NCBI RefSeq assembly: GCF_900547735.1
Contig: NZ_URHZ01000019.1
Span: 1-64,000, forward strand
Length of the DNA stretch: 64,000 nucleotides
Source: an uncultured Clostridium sp.
GTDB lineage: Bacteria > Bacillota > Clostridia > Lachnospirales > Lachnospiraceae
Reading direction: 5' to 3'
Position 1 is the stretch's first letter. Every line of letters starts with the position of its first letter. The translations under genes were made by a program, and so were the position numbers. The notes beneath the pieces are model-generated. The model saw nothing but the letters and a program-made list of their open reading frames with translations. It made no database searches and was not told where the DNA came from. Below, one piece after another: positions 33,303-41,733 of this stretch.

Positions 33303-35186
33303 CTACATCTTTTTTAAGTTATCTGTAACGCTTTTTTGACCCTGTTGCATTTCTGCGAACCGGTATTTTACCTCTGCAATTGCAATGATATCGCCGTCAC
33401 GGATACTCACTGTCTCGTTCGCCTGAAGCTTATATCCCTCCACCGCCGTTCCATTGGTCGAATTTAAATCCGTTACGATGTATACGCCCTCCCTTTTGTC
33501 AATCCTCAGATGCAGTCTGCTTACCGTGGGACGAGACAGACAAAAGTCCGCCAGTTCAGCATGTTTCCCAATTACAAATGGCAGGTAGGGTATCTCAATG
33601 CTGTTCTCATTCTCCCCCATACTCACAAGAACCGGGCCGGCTGACTGCCCGGTATTCTCCGAAAGAAGGGCCGTCCCCTCCTCCCGGGAATGCTGCTCCT
33701 CCCGTTTTCTTTCTTCCATCATTCTCTGACGGTATTCCTCCTCACTTTCAGGGCAAAGGCGGAACTCATTCCCCGCCACTGCATCCTGTTCGTCATACCT
33801 AATCTTATCTCCTGCTTTTTCTGTTTTTTTTCCGGTCATCCGGTGAACAGGACTATTATTTAAAATTTTAGAGTGCCCTACCCCCGGCTCTTCTTTAACA
33901 TGTGCCGACAAAAACTTCATAAGAAAAATAATCATCGCACCTGCTGCAAGCCAAACCCCATATCTTCTAATCCCCTCTGTTCCGGTAAAATACCATACCC
34001 CTAGCTCTGCTCCTGATAAAAAAACTAAAATCTGCAGAAAATCTTTTATCCTGATGCGGCCTCGGCCTTGTTCCCGTTTTTCTCCATCCTGCATGTTTTT
34101 TTGGTCTTTCTTTACCCGCTCCTGTCTTCCAGTTTTGTTTTTCTTCGTATGGCATTTTTCATTTTCGGGATATCCCGTGCAGAATCCTCTCTGACGGGGT
34201 GATGGCATATAGGAATCTTCCATATGAGGTGATTTCGTTTGAGAAGGTTTCATATACGCAGCTTCCGTATAAGGTGTTTCCATATATAGTTCTTCCTCAT
34301 ATGATTTTTCCGGATATGATTTTTTCGCATAGACATTTTCCGTATAAGGTTCTCCCACATAAGATCTTTCTGAAAAAAGTCCTTTTGTATAAAGTCCCTC
34401 TATACCTGATTCTTCCTTACCTGAGCCAGCTAAATAAGCTCCTTTCATATAAGTTCCTGCTCCACAAGAACCTCTCATATGTGATGCTTGTGAATATATT
34501 TCACTGTCCTGCTTCCGGGCTTCATATTCCTCTGTGTCATGCTCCTCAAAACTGTATTCCGGCAAACAGGCATCTCCATCCCGTCCTGGTTGCCCGGGAC
34601 CGCCTCTTTTTACCACGCCGCTTTCTCTACATTTTCCAAAAACAGAATCCCCGGTTCCTGTCAGGTGCCTCAGCAGATCCGCCATTCCATAGTTCTCCCG
34701 CAGGCTCTCCTGATAAAGGTTGTAAGCCATGACTACGCCTTCCCTGTCCTGGTGATTTATCTTCTCCAGCAGGTATTGTAAAAGTCCAGAAAGAACTTCG
34801 GGAAAATTACAGGAATACCCGGGCAGGAGGCAGAGATAGACCGTGAAACTGTCGGGATCAATATAGATAAAGTCCGGATCCAGGAGTAATTGTTCTTCTT
34901 TCAGGAGATATTCCTCTATTTTCACCGTTACTGCAGAAATTCCCAGCAAAAGGGAGCGGAGTTCTCCTCCGCTTATTTTTCTCTGTTCCAGCAGCCTTTT
35001 TAATGGCTGCTTCGACGTTATCTCATAATAAAATTCCCTTTTTTCCTCATACTGCCTTACTCTGAACTTTAACAGACCTTTAATGGCATTTGCCGCAAGC
35101 ATGCGGCACTCATATCCCCCTCCCTGGCCGGGGGCATCCAATATCATGTAGTTATGATTTACCTCTCTCTGATAACGAACTTCCAC
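33303..35186 (-). CDS. DUF6382 and FHA domain membrane protein of the Tad locus
   Basis: A 627-residue protein. Residues ~1-175 match the DUF6382 pattern (N-terminal NHNYMILDAP, FIYIDPDSFTVYLCLLPG). About 235-330 is a Tyr/Ser/Glu/Lys-rich stretch of degenerate 8-9 residue repeats. Two hydrophobic segments near 385-430 follow, then a charged linker and a C-terminal FHA phosphothreonine-binding domain (~540-615) with PFVIGKH, SRPTVSRLHLRI and DLNSTNGTAVEG. It is probably the last gene of the pilus operon and would link pilus assembly to Ser/Thr kinase signalling. GTG start with a GGGGG site. Confidence 0.82.
   Translation of the reverse strand: MEVRYQREVNHNYMILDAPGQGGGYECRMLAANAIKGLLKFRVRQYEEKREFYYEITSKQPLKRLLEQRKISGGELRSLLLGISAVTVKIEEYLLKEEQLLLDPDFIYIDPDSFTVYLCLLPGYSCNFPEVLSGLLQYLLEKINHQDREGVVMAYNLYQESLRENYGMADLLRHLTGTGDSVFGKCRESGVVKRGGPGQPGRDGDACLPEYSFEEHDTEEYEARKQDSEIYSQASHMRGSCGAGTYMKGAYLAGSGKEESGIEGLYTKGLFSERSYVGEPYTENVYAKKSYPEKSYEEELYMETPYTEAAYMKPSQTKSPHMEDSYMPSPRQRGFCTGYPENEKCHTKKNKTGRQERVKKDQKNMQDGEKREQGRGRIRIKDFLQILVFLSGAELGVWYFTGTEGIRRYGVWLAAGAMIIFLMKFLSAHVKEEPGVGHSKILNNSPVHRMTGKKTEKAGDKIRYDEQDAVAGNEFRLCPESEEEYRQRMMEERKREEQHSREEGTALLSENTGQSAGPVLVSMGENENSIEIPYLPFVIGKHAELADFCLSRPTVSRLHLRIDKREGVYIVTDLNSTNGTAVEGYKLQANETVSIRDGDIIAIAEVKYRFAEMQQGQKSVTDNLKKM
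34200..34460 (-). repeat. Degenerate repeats encoding Tyr-rich peptide
   Basis: Inside the FHA gene, roughly 24-27 base units encode variants of xSYxExxY (for example SYVGEPYTENVY and SYPEKSYEEELY). About ten copies are recognisable and strongly diverged. Confidence 0.65.
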
Positions 35187-35201
35187 CTGTCATTCCCCCA
35201 C

Positions 35202-35729
35202 CTAAACTCCGGCTGCCCTGAGCAGCCGGAGAAAATTCTCAGGATCAAATTTTTTAACCGATATATTTGTCTCTGTTTCCCCCCCTGCCTCACCTTCAAG
35301 TCTGTGTCCCGCATCCCTCAAAGCAATGCGGCCCCCTCCGCACCAAAAATAGCCCCGGTAATCCTGCTGTGTCCGGCTCTCCAACTCCCGCTCCGACTGT
35401 CCTTCCTCCTCTTCCTCCAAATGGACATACCGTTCCAGCGCTTCCTGTAAAACCATATTTCCAACCACACGCGCATGAATCTCGAATACGCCCGTTAGCA
35501 GCGATGCAATGAACAGGAACATGGCTGACATGACCAGGGCCGCTTCCACAGTGAGACTTGCTTCCAGACATAGAATCCCGGTTTCTAATCCTGTATTTTT
35601 TATTCTCCCTGCTTTTTTATTTACTTGTTTATTTATTTGTTTATTTATTTGATTCTTTATTCGCTCCTTGTTTTGATTCTTTATTCGCTCCTTGTTTTGA
35701 TTCATCATTTTATTCTTGTTTTTTACCAT
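35202..35729 (-). CDS. TadE-like pseudopilin with Lys/Asn/Gln-rich leader
   Basis: A 175-residue protein. Residues 1-45 are a basic repeat-rich leader (KNQNKERI repeated, then INKQINKQ). It is followed by the class III pseudopilin-type segment CLEASLTVEAALVMSAMFLF and a single membrane helix, like TadE/TadF. Processing by one of the two A24 peptidases at the junction before the hydrophobic helix is expected. The C-terminal ~100 residues are hydrophilic. The ATG at 35729 follows a GGGGGAG site. The leader is much longer than normal. Confidence 0.75.
   Translation of the reverse strand: MVKNKNKMMNQNKERIKNQNKERIKNQINKQINKQVNKKAGRIKNTGLETGILCLEASLTVEAALVMSAMFLFIASLLTGVFEIHARVVGNMVLQEALERYVHLEEEEEGQSERELESRTQQDYRGYFWCGGGRIALRDAGHRLEGEAGGETETNISVKKFDPENFLRLLRAAGV
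35626..35722 (-). repeat. 12-bp and 24-bp tandem repeats coding the pseudopilin leader
   Basis: Two perfect copies of a 12-base unit TGTTTATTTATT (35626-35649) and two perfect copies of a 24-base unit (35651-35674 and 35675-35698) plus a degenerate third. All are multiples of three, so copy number can change without a frameshift. Confidence 0.85.
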
Positions 35730-35756
35730 AGTATTAACTCCCCCCTTAAGCACCGC

Positions 35757-36191
35757 CTATCCCACCGCTATCCTGCAAAACATCAGCCACAACCAGGCGG
35801 GGATAACAAATGGAATGAACGGCAGGCGCATTTTTCCGGCATTGATGCCGTGGGTAAAACCCCAGGCCGCCATTCCCAGACTGCATGTTCCACAGAACAG
35901 AACACTGCAGATAAAAAGTGTAACCGTCTGTGATAAACCAAGATAACAGGCGGACACGATAAAAAAACAGCCGTCCCCGGCTCCGGCGGCCCCTCCTGTA
36001 CAGACGGTCAGGAGCAGCAGCAAAATACCGGGCAAAAATGCCGCCATTCCTGCCCATCCGTTTTCCGTACCGGAAAACAGGCTCAAGAGTCCCGCGCATC
36101 CGAACACACCCAAAGTCCACAAGGGAATCTTTTTTATCTTCAGATCATACCAGGCAGACATCAGTAAAAATATGCTGTATATCAGTTCCAT
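35757..36191 (-). CDS. A24-family prepilin peptidase (second copy in the locus)
   Basis: A 144-residue polytopic membrane aspartyl protease, short like TadV/CpaA. Both catalytic aspartates are visible: SAWYDLKIKKIP near residue 15 and GAGDGCF near 75. It lacks the N-terminal methylase domain. The ATG at 36191 has a GGGGGG site 9 bases upstream. It sits between two TadE-like genes, while a different A24 peptidase heads the operon at 43827-44369. Confidence 0.82.
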   Translation of the reverse strand: MELIYSIFLLMSAWYDLKIKKIPLWTLGVFGCAGLLSLFSGTENGWAGMAAFLPGILLLLLTVCTGGAAGAGDGCFFIVSACYLGLSQTVTLFICSVLFCGTCSLGMAAWGFTHGINAGKMRLPFIPFVIPAWLWLMFCRIAVG

Positions 36192-36205
36192 GTACTCATT
36201 CCCCC

Positions 36206-37045
36206 CTATTTTTTCCCACAATAAGAACAGGCCCCCAGATATTCCACCTCGGATAGAGGCACCTTCTGCACATAAAATGCAATTGAAGAACAGTCCTTTC
36301 TGCTGTGATAATACTTTCCATTCGGCATTACATAAACAGTCGCTCCCGCTCCGGCCCCCTTTCCGCACACACTGCACGGCTTGTAATGAGTCCCGCTGCT
36401 GCTGACCTGTTCTCCGATGCTGTCCCACGGCAATGATGTAATATCGTTCGATATGTAATGACAGTCAGGAGACAGATGATATCTTGTTCTGGTTCTCCCC
36501 ACATAAACCATAATCTCATTTTGATTCCCCGCTTGATTCCGGTGGGAGTTTCGTCCTCCTTCACTTCCCGTCCATCCTCTCTTAAAACTCCCGGAGGCCG
36601 CGGGAACACTGTCCAGTATGAAAACGCTGAATGGCAGCCTGAGCCTGTATTTTGCCTGCAGGCTGATTTCCTCCCCATCTTCTGAGATCGTCGTGCCGGA
36701 AAGGTCCAGACTACTGATTCTTCCCTGCCCGGCTGCTTTTCCGATTTTAACGGCAAGCAGCGTTTTCGCCGCGCCCTCTGCAAAAAATCCTGAAATATCC
36801 GAAGAATCTTCCCCGTTTTCTGTGTCAGAGATTTCCTCTCCCTTTGAAAGCCGGTAGCGGATATACGCATACTGGCTCATCTCCCTGGCCGTTGTCTCCA
36901 ATACCATCTGTATTTTTCTCTGCGTATCCAGCAATTCCATCGGCACCGCTAGAAGTATTACGGTAAATATAAATATAGTAAAGCTTAACGCAGCTTCAAC
37001 GGTCAGGCTGGCCTCAAAGCAGTTTTCATGTGTCTTTTCAGTCAC
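36206..37045 (-). CDS. TadE-like pseudopilin with two C-terminal Cys/His motifs
   Basis: A 279-residue protein. The start has CFEASLTVEAALSFTIFIF, a class III-type pseudopilin junction and membrane helix, then a hydrophilic body. The last ~90 residues contain two copies of a YH-x4-5-C ... pCxxCG module: YHLSPDCHYI ... PCSVCG and YYHSRKDCSSI ... ACSYCG. Such modules occur in many secreted clostridial proteins and probably bind metal or form disulfides. The GTG at 37045 has a GGGGGG site; the longer upstream frame does not look coding. Confidence 0.75.
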   Translation of the reverse strand: MTEKTHENCFEASLTVEAALSFTIFIFTVILLAVPMELLDTQRKIQMVLETTAREMSQYAYIRYRLSKGEEISDTENGEDSSDISGFFAEGAAKTLLAVKIGKAAGQGRISSLDLSGTTISEDGEEISLQAKYRLRLPFSVFILDSVPAASGSFKRGWTGSEGGRNSHRNQAGNQNEIMVYVGRTRTRYHLSPDCHYISNDITSLPWDSIGEQVSSSGTHYKPCSVCGKGAGAGATVYVMPNGKYYHSRKDCSSIAFYVQKVPLSEVEYLGACSYCGKK

Positions 37046-37260
37046 TCTTTTTTCACCCCCCTGCCTTTCCGGGGCGGAGTGCAACACCCTTTTCAGAATC
37101 AGACTATAAGGAATATAATATCCATGGCATTCTATATGAAAAGAAGCTCGGAGACTTATCAGGTGTACTTGGAGAGGCACATTTTCTGGGTCTGATTTCT
37201 GAAAAGGGCATTGTACTCCGCCCCGTAATGATGCAGCCGACTTCCGGTTCCCCTCTTATC

Positions 37261-39198
37261 CTAATATGCCTTTACGGTCCGTTTCCTTACAGGTATCAGG
37301 ACTCCCCGGCCTTTCACCTCCGCCTCCAAACGGCAGGCGCACTTTCTCACCAGAAAATCGGTCTGGACGATTCTTATGTTTTTTTGTATCATATCCATCA
37401 TCCTGTATTCCTTTTGCGTTCTGCCGGCCAGCAGAAGAAGCAGCTTAAGATATGCCTGATAATCAAATCCCCTCCCTTCTTTGCCGGAATCCTCCGCCTT
37501 GCCTAAAACAGCAATACCTTCCCCGGCTAATCCCGACAGAGAAACCTTCCAGTCATCTCTCTGCTTTACAAAAGGGACTTTTCCGCCCCTCAAAAGGATA
37601 CTTACATCCTCAATGGATTCAGCCAGCGCCCAGACGGTGAGAATAAAGAAGGTTGTGACCGCCACGAGCGGAGCGAGCCCCGACGCACCGGTTATGGCAA
37701 TCGCCAGTTGTTCCGCCTCAGCCCTTTTCTCTGTATTCCCCAGCAGATATAAGAGATTCATTGCCTCCCTCACCGCCACGATTCTGTTTACGGCCGCCTT
37801 CAGGTTCCCTCGGTCCGTATCCTTACCAGACAAAAGGTATTCCTGCTCATATTTCACCGGCCGCTCCTGCTCTGAGAGAAAATTGGTGAAAAACGAGGCG
37901 GCGTACTCATGGATCAGCGCCATATCCAGAAGGTTACTTCCTGTCTCCTCCTCACCGTCATGGCCGCCGCGCAGTTCCGTAACCGAAGGAAATTGTGATG
38001 TATCCACTCTGTCCCCGGACACCTCTTTTCCTTCCGGCACAACAATTGACAGCAAATCAGTACCTGCCAGACGGCTGAGTGATTCCAGGACATTCAGCTT
38101 TTTCCTGTCTTTTATTCCGGTTTTCTCAAACCGTGTATCCACTCTGAATCTGCCGGTAACTGTGAGTACCTTTCTCCAAAGACGTTCTTCATCCAGCTCA
38201 TCATCATCGTCATCCGGTTCCCAGGAATCTATATACTCCTGAACCTCCTCCGCCTTTTCAATCGCGGCTTTGACGATCTCTTTATTCTCCCCGGCCGTTG
38301 TTTCCGTCTGTTTCACTTCCTTCCGTCTGCTTCCCTCACTGTCGGTATAAGAACGGTAACTGTCCATCTCTTCCGTCACCAGTTCCCAGGTCTGGGGCTG
38401 AAGATCGTTACGGCGTTTCTCCGCCCTCTGTTCCGTTTCTTTGACCACTGTTTCCAGTTCCTCCGCCTTCTCCTCATATTTGCGGACGAGAGCCGGGATT
38501 TTACCCAGCTCCCGTTCCAGCTTTCCGGCCGTACGTATGAATCCGGAACCATTTCCGTCTTCAAGCTGTTCATTTCCTTTCTCCAGGTACTCCCTCTGCC
38601 TTTTCAGGTTTTCTCCAATCTCCTCCACAATTCGTTCCAGTTCCAAAAGGCGCCGGCCGTTTTCCTGATATTCCTCCGCAACGGCTCCCAGACTCTCAGC
38701 CTCTTTTATTCCATCCGCCATCTCATTCAGCGCACCCGGTTCTTTTTCCATGTTCCAGACTCCGAGCCTCATGTAATCAAGTATCTCCTTCTCGAACCAG
38801 CGGCCTTCCTCCTCCGCAATACCCGTGATCTTTGAAACGCTCAGTTCCCTGTCCCCGACCGGATAAAACGGCACAGCATTAAAATAGCCCTCCAGATACG
38901 GCTCCATCTCCGCAGCCAGCCCCTCATCATCTTCATATTCCAGCGCAAAGATCCTGTACTGCTCCCACACATCCCTGTGATATTTGCTCATCAGGGAGTC
39001 AAGGGAAGAATCGAGTGCCATCTGCACATACCAACCGGTTCCCGCTGTCCTGGCAGACTCAAAAAGTCCTCCCATGAGAGCACAGATACAGGTTAAGGTA
39101 AGACTTAAAAATACGGTAATACTTCCATCTGCCGCCCCGGGTATCTTCCCCAAACACGGTTTTCTTATAGTCAAATGCCGCCTGATACAATGCAGCAC
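37261..39198 (-). CDS. DUF5702 Tad-locus surface protein
   Basis: A 645-residue protein. Near residue 25 is GSITVFLSLTLTCICALMG, a pilin-like leader and membrane helix typical of DUF5702 (TadG-like), followed by ESARTAGTGWYVQMALDSSLDS. A long coiled-coil region (~165-330) and an acidic DDDDELDEE stretch follow, then a hydrophobic segment near 530. Likely an assembly or adhesion component of the pilus. The GTG start overlaps the pilin stop by one base (TAGTG) and has an AAGGAGG site, so it is translated by coupling. Confidence 0.78.
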   Translation of the reverse strand: MLHCIRRHLTIRKPCLGKIPGAADGSITVFLSLTLTCICALMGGLFESARTAGTGWYVQMALDSSLDSLMSKYHRDVWEQYRIFALEYEDDEGLAAEMEPYLEGYFNAVPFYPVGDRELSVSKITGIAEEEGRWFEKEILDYMRLGVWNMEKEPGALNEMADGIKEAESLGAVAEEYQENGRRLLELERIVEEIGENLKRQREYLEKGNEQLEDGNGSGFIRTAGKLERELGKIPALVRKYEEKAEELETVVKETEQRAEKRRNDLQPQTWELVTEEMDSYRSYTDSEGSRRKEVKQTETTAGENKEIVKAAIEKAEEVQEYIDSWEPDDDDDELDEERLWRKVLTVTGRFRVDTRFEKTGIKDRKKLNVLESLSRLAGTDLLSIVVPEGKEVSGDRVDTSQFPSVTELRGGHDGEEETGSNLLDMALIHEYAASFFTNFLSEQERPVKYEQEYLLSGKDTDRGNLKAAVNRIVAVREAMNLLYLLGNTEKRAEAEQLAIAITGASGLAPLVAVTTFFILTVWALAESIEDVSILLRGGKVPFVKQRDDWKVSLSGLAGEGIAVLGKAEDSGKEGRGFDYQAYLKLLLLLAGRTQKEYRMMDMIQKNIRIVQTDFLVRKCACRLEAEVKGRGVLIPVRKRTVKAY

Positions 39199-39377
39199 TA
39201 GTAAACCTCCTTCGACTTGTTATTAATCTGTTTGAATATATTGTTGAGCAGTGTATTAATCTGGGTCTTAAAAATCAGGACCAGGCCAATCACCACGACG
39301 AGCAGCAGAACTATCTCTATCACGGTTACCCCATTCTCATCGTACCAGAACGCCATTACTTCATTTTTTAATCTCAT
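39198..39377 (-). CDS. Flp-type pilin (Flp1-like)
   Basis: A 59-residue prepilin. A short charged leader (RLKNEVMAFWYDENG) precedes the hydrophobic helix VTVIEIVLLLVVVIGLVLIF, with Glu at position 5 after the predicted cleavage glycine, the rule for type IVb pilins. It is the major structural subunit of the Tad pilus. The ATG at 39377 has a GAGGAGAG site; the longer frame to 39410 is unlikely. Confidence 0.85.
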   Translation of the reverse strand: MRLKNEVMAFWYDENGVTVIEIVLLLVVVIGLVLIFKTQINTLLNNIFKQINNKSKEVY

Positions 39378-39399
39378 ACATTCTCTCCTCTCCGGTATA

Positions 39400-40614
39400 T
39401 CAGATTCCAAAAGTCAAAAAGGCCGGAACCGATATCATCACCATCACAATCATCAGCATCATAAACAAGGGCAGAAGAAGCTTCGTGGAGGCCTCCTCCC
39501 CCAGCCTCCTGGCAAGATTCTTTCTTTGTTCAAAAGCATTCTCCATCTCCGTTTCCAGAATTGGCTCAAGGCTCTTAGAGCCGTTTTTCACGTTCTGTTC
39601 CAGTATCCCGGCCAGTTTCCTGTAGGGAAGCACTCTGCAGCGGTTGCCAAATTCCGAGTAGGCCCGTATTTCCGGCACTCCTCTCTGCATCTGGTGATAG
39701 GCTGCCGCCATTTCTTCATAGGCCGCCCTCTTTCCATTTTCCTCTACCGCCTGCACATAATCCGCCACTATCTTTTCCCAGGCCTTTCTTACCGGAAGAC
39801 CGGCTCCCAGAAACACCACGAGCCTGGACAGGATCTCGGAATAGTCCATCATCATCTGCCGTTCCCTGTTTTTCTTTTCCTCCTTTTCCTTCTGTCTGTC
39901 CTTAAAGGGCAACAGAATCGCCGCCAATACGCCGAGCAGCGGAAATGCCAGGTAATCCCGTCCCTTGTTCACGGTATAGGATATATCCTCCCCATCAAAC
40001 TGAGCGGGCAGAAGAAATACTTCCGAGTGCTTCTGCTTCTCTTCCTCCTCGGCCAGGAACCGCTTAAAAGCCGCAATCTTTTTCTCTTCCGCCGAGCCTC
40101 CCGGCGGAAAAACCGTCAGCCGGAATATGTATTCTTCGGAATACTCTCCCGCCCTCAATCTGGCCGTCAATATCGTCTCCGTGCCGTTCTCAGGACAGTC
40201 TCTGTTGAAAACTTCCCCGGATGGGCTGATTAGTTCCGTATCCTCCGGCTGCCACTGTACGGCCACTCCATATTCATCCAGCCAGGAAGCCAGCTTCAGA
40301 TTACCCCGCACCCGTTCCAGTGATTCATTGTCCCCTGATATTTCTGCGGATAATTCCTCTACGGCTGATTGGATAGCCTGCGCTGCCTCCTCTCCGGTAT
40401 ACTGCCGCTCTCCAATTCTTACGTCCACGGGTGTCTTTTCCGTAAGCAGGCCTTTTACGATAACAATCTGTTCTTTTTCCCCCTGGCCATAGGAATTTCT
40501 CCCAATTCCACGTCCTCCGGCTAATCCCGGCTCCTGCCTGTCCACAAAAAAGCAGGCCAGGCCAAGAATTATCCCCAAAATGACACAGATAACCTGTCGT
40601 TTTTCCACCTTCAT
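39400..40614 (-). CDS. tadC: TadC-like type II secretion F-domain protein
   Basis: A 404-residue membrane protein of the pilus platform. A short N-terminal membrane helix (VICVILGIILGLACFF) is followed by an extracytoplasmic domain of about 190 residues, which is not part of ordinary TadC. Then come a membrane helix, the T2SSF domain (SRLVVFLGAGLPVRKAW near 265, KLAGILEQNVKNGSKSL) and a closing helix. Start ATG at 40614. A 177-base A/G-rich gap separates it from tadB. Confidence 0.82.
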   Translation of the reverse strand: MKVEKRQVICVILGIILGLACFFVDRQEPGLAGGRGIGRNSYGQGEKEQIVIVKGLLTEKTPVDVRIGERQYTGEEAAQAIQSAVEELSAEISGDNESLERVRGNLKLASWLDEYGVAVQWQPEDTELISPSGEVFNRDCPENGTETILTARLRAGEYSEEYIFRLTVFPPGGSAEEKKIAAFKRFLAEEEEKQKHSEVFLLPAQFDGEDISYTVNKGRDYLAFPLLGVLAAILLPFKDRQKEKEEKKNRERQMMMDYSEILSRLVVFLGAGLPVRKAWEKIVADYVQAVEENGKRAAYEEMAAAYHQMQRGVPEIRAYSEFGNRCRVLPYRKLAGILEQNVKNGSKSLEPILETEMENAFEQRKNLARRLGEEASTKLLLPLFMMLMIVMVMISVPAFLTFGI

Positions 40615-40791
40615 CGTTCCATCTCATCTCCATCTTCTTAAGATCCATTCCCTTTCCCTTTTTGTTCCATTTCTTTTTGTTACACCTCTTTCTGCTTTCT
40701 TCTGTTCCCTTTTCGGCTCTTCATTCAAGCCTTTTCCCGGATTTCTTTTCGATTTTTTCGCTCTTTCCCTTTTGTTATTCCGCCTTTATCA
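40615..40791 (-). other. Purine-rich spacer between tadB and tadC
   Basis: 177 bases that on the minus strand are mostly A and G, with runs such as AAAAGGGAAAGAGCG. No frame in it looks coding. All other gaps within the first part of the pilus operon are short or negative. Confidence 0.6.
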
Positions 40792-41733
40792 CTAAAGCTC
40801 AATATTCAGTATCTTCAACGCCAGAAAACAGGCGGTCACATACACAATAAGACATCCCGTCATCACCACCCGCCCCGCCGTTGTCACATACATCTGTGAA
40901 AAGAAGCCGGGCGATGAAAACTCGATATAGAAAACAATAAAATAAGGAACCAGGTTCATAATCTTCTGTTCAAACTGCTTTTCGGCCGTCATCGTCAGAA
41001 TCTCCTCCCGGACCTGCAGGCGGTCGCTGATCACATGAACCGTATGGTCGACGACGGAGACAAGTTCTCCCCTGCTCCTCTTGGAAACGGCAAATATCTC
41101 GGCAAAGTTCTTTATCTCCTCCAATCCGCTTCTTCCTGCGAACTCGGCCAGCAGCGTTTCTATCGTCCTGTTCATTCTCAACTGGTATGAGATGTAGGAG
41201 AATTCCACCGTGATCATCCCTTCCGCCCCATATAGCTCCTCCAGTTCCCGCAGACTTGCGGCAAAAGCATTCTCTACGGAGTAGCCCGCCCCCAGGGAGG
41301 AGGACAGAATCAGCACGGCCTCTTTAAACTGCTGCCTGAGCGCCTCCTTTCTCCGCACCGCCAGCTCCTTCCTTTTTATTAACGGATAGAGAATTCCCAG
41401 AGGAAGAAAAATCAGAAAAGCCGCTATACTTCTGTAAAATACATACGCCGTTGCGGCACAGGCTGCGGTTCCTCCGGCCGCATACGTAAACCACTCCCGG
41501 CCCGAAAGACTGTATCTGTCATATACCGCCTGGCCGCCTGCTTTAATCCGGCGTTCCGGCCGCTCCTGTTTCCGCCTCCCGATAGGTTTACTTATCCAGG
41601 CCCGCGGCCCGCAGTTTCTCTCTCCGCCGCAGTTCGCCCACCTTTTCCAGCGTGCCTTCCACCCGCTTCCGGTCCTTTCCCTCTCTCTCCCGGAAGGTAA
41701 AGATTGGTTCCAGCATGACTTGTCCCTCCTCAC
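40792..41733 (-). CDS. tadB: TadB-like type II secretion F-domain protein
   Basis: The pilus platform partner of TadC. Recognisable sequence begins near YDRYSLSGREWFTYAAGG, with two membrane helices, the T2SSF domain (AVLILSSSLGAGYSVENAFAAS, LRMNRTIETLLAEFAGRSGLEEIKNFAEIF) and a C-terminal membrane pair. The start is uncertain: the only canonical start in frame is the GTG at 41733, which overlaps tadA by 146 bases and would add ~60 Arg/Trp-rich residues with no family likeness. A rare ATT at 41545-41547 is closer to the conserved part. The C-terminal 250 residues are secure. Confidence 0.8.
   Translation of the reverse strand: MRRDKSCWNQSLPSGRERERTGSGWKARWKRWANCGGERNCGPRAWISKPIGRRKQERPERRIKAGGQAVYDRYSLSGREWFTYAAGGTAACAATAYVFYRSIAAFLIFLPLGILYPLIKRKELAVRRKEALRQQFKEAVLILSSSLGAGYSVENAFAASLRELEELYGAEGMITVEFSYISYQLRMNRTIETLLAEFAGRSGLEEIKNFAEIFAVSKRSRGELVSVVDHTVHVISDRLQVREEILTMTAEKQFEQKIMNLVPYFIVFYIEFSSPGFFSQMYVTTAGRVVMTGCLIVYVTACFLALKILNIEL

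Noticed and set aside
34199..34732. Plus-strand open frame across the Tyr-rich repeats
   Set aside because: It is the complement of the repeat region of the FHA gene; repeats keep several frames open.
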